Of a DNA stretch of 8,066 nt, positions 6,194-8,066 are shown one piece after another (position 1 is the stretch's first letter; each line of letters starts with the position of its first letter). Position numbers and translations under genes: made by a program. Origin of the DNA: CAYNNP01 sp964398215 (GTDB lineage Bacteria > Planctomycetota > Planctomycetia > Pirellulales > Pirellulaceae); contig CAYNNP010000277.1 of assembly GCA_964398215.1 (NCBI GenBank), positions 1-8,066 on the forward strand. Reading direction: 5' to 3'. The notes under the pieces are model-generated. The model worked only from the letters and a program-made list of their open reading frames with translations, was not told where the DNA came from and did no database searches.

Positions 6194-7492
6194 TTAGGCC
6201 GCGGCCTTAGAATCGCCGCTCCAGCGTGCCAGCGCTCGTTCATAAACATGGATGTACTTGGCGGCTTGACAAGAGAAATCGAATTCTGCGACCACCATCT
6301 CACGTGCTTTTTTTCCCATCGCGGATCGTTCAGATTCGTGTTCGATCATCCAGTCGGTTTGGCGAGCCAGTTGCTGAACGTTGCCAACGTCCGCCAGCAA
6401 ACCAGTCACGCCTGGCCGAACGTAGTCGCGGATTCCGCCCGCTCCGAATGCCACAACCGGAGCACCGCACGCCATGGCCTCCAATCCGGTCATCCCGAAC
6501 GCCTCTTCCAAAGACGGCATCGCGAAAAAGTCGATTGCGGAATACATCCGTGTCAGATCTGCTTGCTGCGACACAAATCCGATGTTACGAAGCTCGATAC
6601 GTTCTTGGCACTCATTTGGAATCTGTCCGTCACCAAATACCAAACCGATCACCCGGCGCTGTGTTTTCAGCTGAGCGAGCGCGGCAGAGAGTTCTCGAAG
6701 ACCCTTGCGGTGGTTCTGCACATTCATCGCGCCAAAACCAATCACGACCGCGTCGCTGGGAAGCTGAAAAGACTCTCGCGCGGACAACTTCTCCTGCGGT
6801 TTCCAGACGTCAGTCTCCAAGCCGCAGTGGATGGTCTGAAAGCTCACGGCGTCTTTCAGTAACGCTGCATTGCGCGCCTGTTGCTCGAGCTCTTTGCCAA
6901 CCGCGACGATGTGCAGGTTTTTACCTCGAAACGCATCTTGCTTGACACGAAAAACTTGCGACGAAAGATCGTTGTCGCGTTGCTTGCCAAGCTGCGGACA
7001 TTGCCCACATGCCGATTGATAGGCTTCACAACCGTCCGTGTAATGGCAACCACCGGTAAACGCACTCATGTCGTGCAGTGTCCAAACGATCGGCACGCTG
7101 CTGGGAATGCTGGCGATCAACGACGGATAGTCAAACCGGTCACCAAACCAGTGCAAGTGGACGATGTCGCCTTCAAAATTACCGGCGTGACGAATCTTCC
7201 ATCCACCGGCCGGATTGCTAAACATTTCAAAGCCGACGGGCCGCCCCTTCACCGCATGCTTGGTCAAGCGTTTATGGTGAGCTCGGCGCAAGCGAAACCC
7301 AATTTGATTTGCCAGTGAACCGACTTGCAGTGAATTCAACGGACGATAGCTCTGATTCGGCGGTGACTGCCTTCCTCTTTGCAAATACCAAAAGCGACTG
7401 TCGATGCTTTGCTCGTTCAGTGCATCGTGCAGGCGACGAGCGGCGATTGCGGCGCCGCCTGTAAGCGGCGAGCTGAATTGATCAACGATCAT
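6194..7492 (-). CDS. Family-4 (GT-B) glycosyltransferase
   Basis: This complete 432-residue protein is of the GT4 retaining glycosyltransferase type. The N-terminal acceptor domain has the glycine-rich loop 'TGGAAIAARRLHDAL' (11-25), 'VHLHWFG' (111-117) and 'WTLHDMSAFTGGCHY' (137-151). A four-cysteine cluster follows (C149, C155, C162, C165; C-x5-C-x6-C-x2-C), which is typical of one GT4 subgroup and may bind metal. The C-terminal nucleotide-sugar domain has 'GFGAMN' (252-257), 'FGDG' (286-289) and the E-x7-E signature (E330 and E338 in EEAFGMTGLE), then 'MACGAPVVAF' (340-349). It transfers a sugar from a nucleotide donor to a cell-envelope or exopolysaccharide acceptor in the cytoplasm; donor and acceptor cannot be told. 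No other polysaccharide genes are in the window. The start is firm: a TGA lies in frame three codons upstream, and AAGGTG is well placed. It ends in Ala-Ala-Ala. Confidence 0.92.
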   Translation of the reverse strand: MIVDQFSSPLTGGAAIAARRLHDALNEQSIDSRFWYLQRGRQSPPNQSYRPLNSLQVGSLANQIGFRLRRAHHKRLTKHAVKGRPVGFEMFSNPAGGWKIRHAGNFEGDIVHLHWFGDRFDYPSLIASIPSSVPIVWTLHDMSAFTGGCHYTDGCEAYQSACGQCPQLGKQRDNDLSSQVFRVKQDAFRGKNLHIVAVGKELEQQARNAALLKDAVSFQTIHCGLETDVWKPQEKLSARESFQLPSDAVVIGFGAMNVQNHRKGLRELSAALAQLKTQRRVIGLVFGDGQIPNECQERIELRNIGFVSQQADLTRMYSAIDFFAMPSLEEAFGMTGLEAMACGAPVVAFGAGGIRDYVRPGVTGLLADVGNVQQLARQTDWMIEHESERSAMGKKAREMVVAEFDFSCQAAKYIHVYERALARWSGDSKAAA

Positions 7493-7499
7493 GGTAGTT

Positions 7500-7505
7500 C
7501 ACCTT
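7500..7505 (-). promoter_or_regulatory. Ribosome binding site of the glycosyltransferase
   Basis: The minus strand reads AAGGTG here, with GGTG ending 7 nt before the ATG at 7492. It supports that start together with the in-frame TGA at 7501-7499. It is among the clearest Shine-Dalgarno sequences in the window. Confidence 0.55.
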
Positions 7506-7548
7506 GCGAGTGCGCAGTGCTCGGCGCGAATCTAGAGCTTCCCTTCAG

Positions 7549-7576
7549 TCCTGAGAACGATCACTCCTACTCAGGA
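7549..7576 (-). repeat. 7-bp inverted repeat in the glycosyltransferase leader
   Basis: TCCTGAG at 7549-7555 and CTCAGGA at 7570-7576 are exact complements separated by 14 bp. The pair lies between the possible promoter and the ribosome binding site. It could be a leader hairpin or an operator. No partner regulator gene is in the window. Confidence 0.35.
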
Positions 7577-7591
7577 TGCAGTACGAACCCA

Positions 7592-7621
7592 ATGTTAGGA
7601 AAACTTGGCTAGCAAAGACAA
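7592..7621 (-). promoter_or_regulatory. Possible sigma70-like promoter for the glycosyltransferase
   Basis: On the minus strand, TTGTCT (7621-7616) and TAACAT (7597-7592) are separated by 18 bp. Each matches the consensus at four of six positions. The predicted start would lie about 90 nt before the coding start, leaving a leader that contains the inverted repeat at 7549-7576. The match is modest and could be chance. Confidence 0.3.
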
Positions 7622-7683
7622 GATCATTCTGGCAGCCCACATTCAGCGTTACTTTCGATGATTGTCCACTGCGTAGCAAAATG

Positions 7684-7724
7684 AGTGATGCGGAATACAA
7701 GTGCATTCCGCATCACTACTTTTT
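7684..7724 (-). terminator. Intrinsic terminator downstream of tuf, possibly bidirectional
   Basis: A perfect 13-bp inverted repeat (AGTGATGCGGAAT at 7684-7696, ATTCCGCATCACT at 7705-7717) encloses an 8-nt loop. It begins 36 bp after the tuf stop. On the minus strand the stem is followed by CATTTTGC. On the plus strand it is followed by AC and five T (7720-7724). Either strand could therefore form a terminator, but the only transcript obviously arriving is tuf from the right. Confidence 0.75.
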
Positions 7725-7752
7725 GTCTGACCCGATTACGGATCATTCAGAC

Positions 7753-8066
7753 TTACCGGTCACGCAGATTAGTGACCACACCGCTGCCAACCGTACGGCC
7801 TCCTTCGCGGATAGCGAAGTGATGACCGACGTCCAAGGCAATCGACTTTTCCAAGTCGACTTGAACGACCACGTTGTCTCCAGGCATGACCATGTCTTGT
7901 CCGCCAGGGAACCCGACCGATCCGGTTACGTCCGTCGTTTGAAAAAAGAACTGCGGTTTGTAGCCGTCAAAAAACGGTGTGTGCCGCCCGCCTTCTTCCT
8001 GACTCAGCACGTAAACTTCTGCCTGAAATTTCTGGTGCGTTTCGATCGAACGTGGTGCCGCAATCA
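7753..8066 (-). CDS. tuf: Elongation factor Tu, C-terminal part (5' end outside window)
   Basis: The last 103 residues of EF-Tu are visible, running from the right edge to the TAA at 7755-7753. They correspond to domain III. The family's signature stretches are plain: 'QAEVYVLSQEEGGRHTPFF', 'YKPQFFFQTTDVTG', 'DMVMPGDNV' and 'HFAIREGGRTVGSGVV'. EF-Tu is the cytoplasmic GTPase that delivers aminoacyl-tRNA to the ribosome, and domain III contacts the tRNA T-stem. The GTPase domain and domain II lie outside. The GTG at 8010 is an internal valine, not a start. A strong terminator follows, so tuf is the last gene of its transcription unit. No tRNA-Trp, secE or nusG, which often follow tuf, is found downstream. 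Confidence 0.98.
   Translation of the reverse strand, partial: IAAPRSIETHQKFQAEVYVLSQEEGGRHTPFFDGYKPQFFFQTTDVTGSVGFPGGQDMVMPGDNVVVQVDLEKSIALDVGHHFAIREGGRTVGSGVVTNLRDR

Noticed and set aside
6197..6206. GGCCGCGGCC palindrome at the end of the glycosyltransferase gene
   Set aside because: It encodes the terminal Ala codons and is directly explained by coding. A degron-like role of the terminal Ala-Ala-Ala is possible but has no further support.
6226..6945. Two long overlapping open frames on the plus strand
   Set aside because: They are antisense to the GT-B domain with the E-x7-E motif, and their composition is that of shadow frames.

Overview
The window looks like a chromosomal segment from a planctomycete, probably of the Pirellula/Rhodopirellula type. 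This rests on family content: a secreted protein of unknown function, a DUF1800 protein and a Tat-exported DUF1501 protein in one operon, a combination typical of Planctomycetota. The Shine-Dalgarno signals are weak and the GC content is moderate. No rRNA, tRNA, CRISPR array, insertion sequence, integrase or other mobile element was seen, so the region looks like ordinary chromosome.

Left part, + strand (1-2446). The window opens inside a gene for a probable PpiD/SurA-like periplasmic folding factor, whose start lies outside. The visible part begins with a 21-bp tandem repeat encoding the heptapeptide TPAPGTD. One base after its stop comes a low-molecular-weight protein tyrosine phosphatase gene, almost certainly in the same operon. 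After a 103-bp spacer with an imperfect hairpin comes a complete YycJ/WalJ-type metallo-beta-lactamase-fold hydrolase.

Assembly gap (2451-2550). Exactly 100 N separate the hydrolase from a converging operon. This is the usual scaffolding placeholder. It removes the C-terminal part of the DUF1501 gene, so the true distance is unknown and any reading frame through it is artificial.

Middle part, - strand (2551-6096). In transcription order this holds a 575-residue secreted protein with a duplicated architecture, DUF1800 and DUF1501, with 9-bp and 13-bp spacers. The functions are unknown. Only the first and last proteins carry visible export signals (Sec-like and Tat). This cassette is the best candidate in the window for an undescribed system.

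Right part, - strand (6194-8066). A family-4 (GT-B fold) glycosyltransferase gene has its own 5' region with a possible promoter. It lies downstream of the 3' end of tuf (elongation factor Tu), which runs off the window. A perfect 13-bp hairpin behind tuf is its probable terminator and separates it from the glycosyltransferase.
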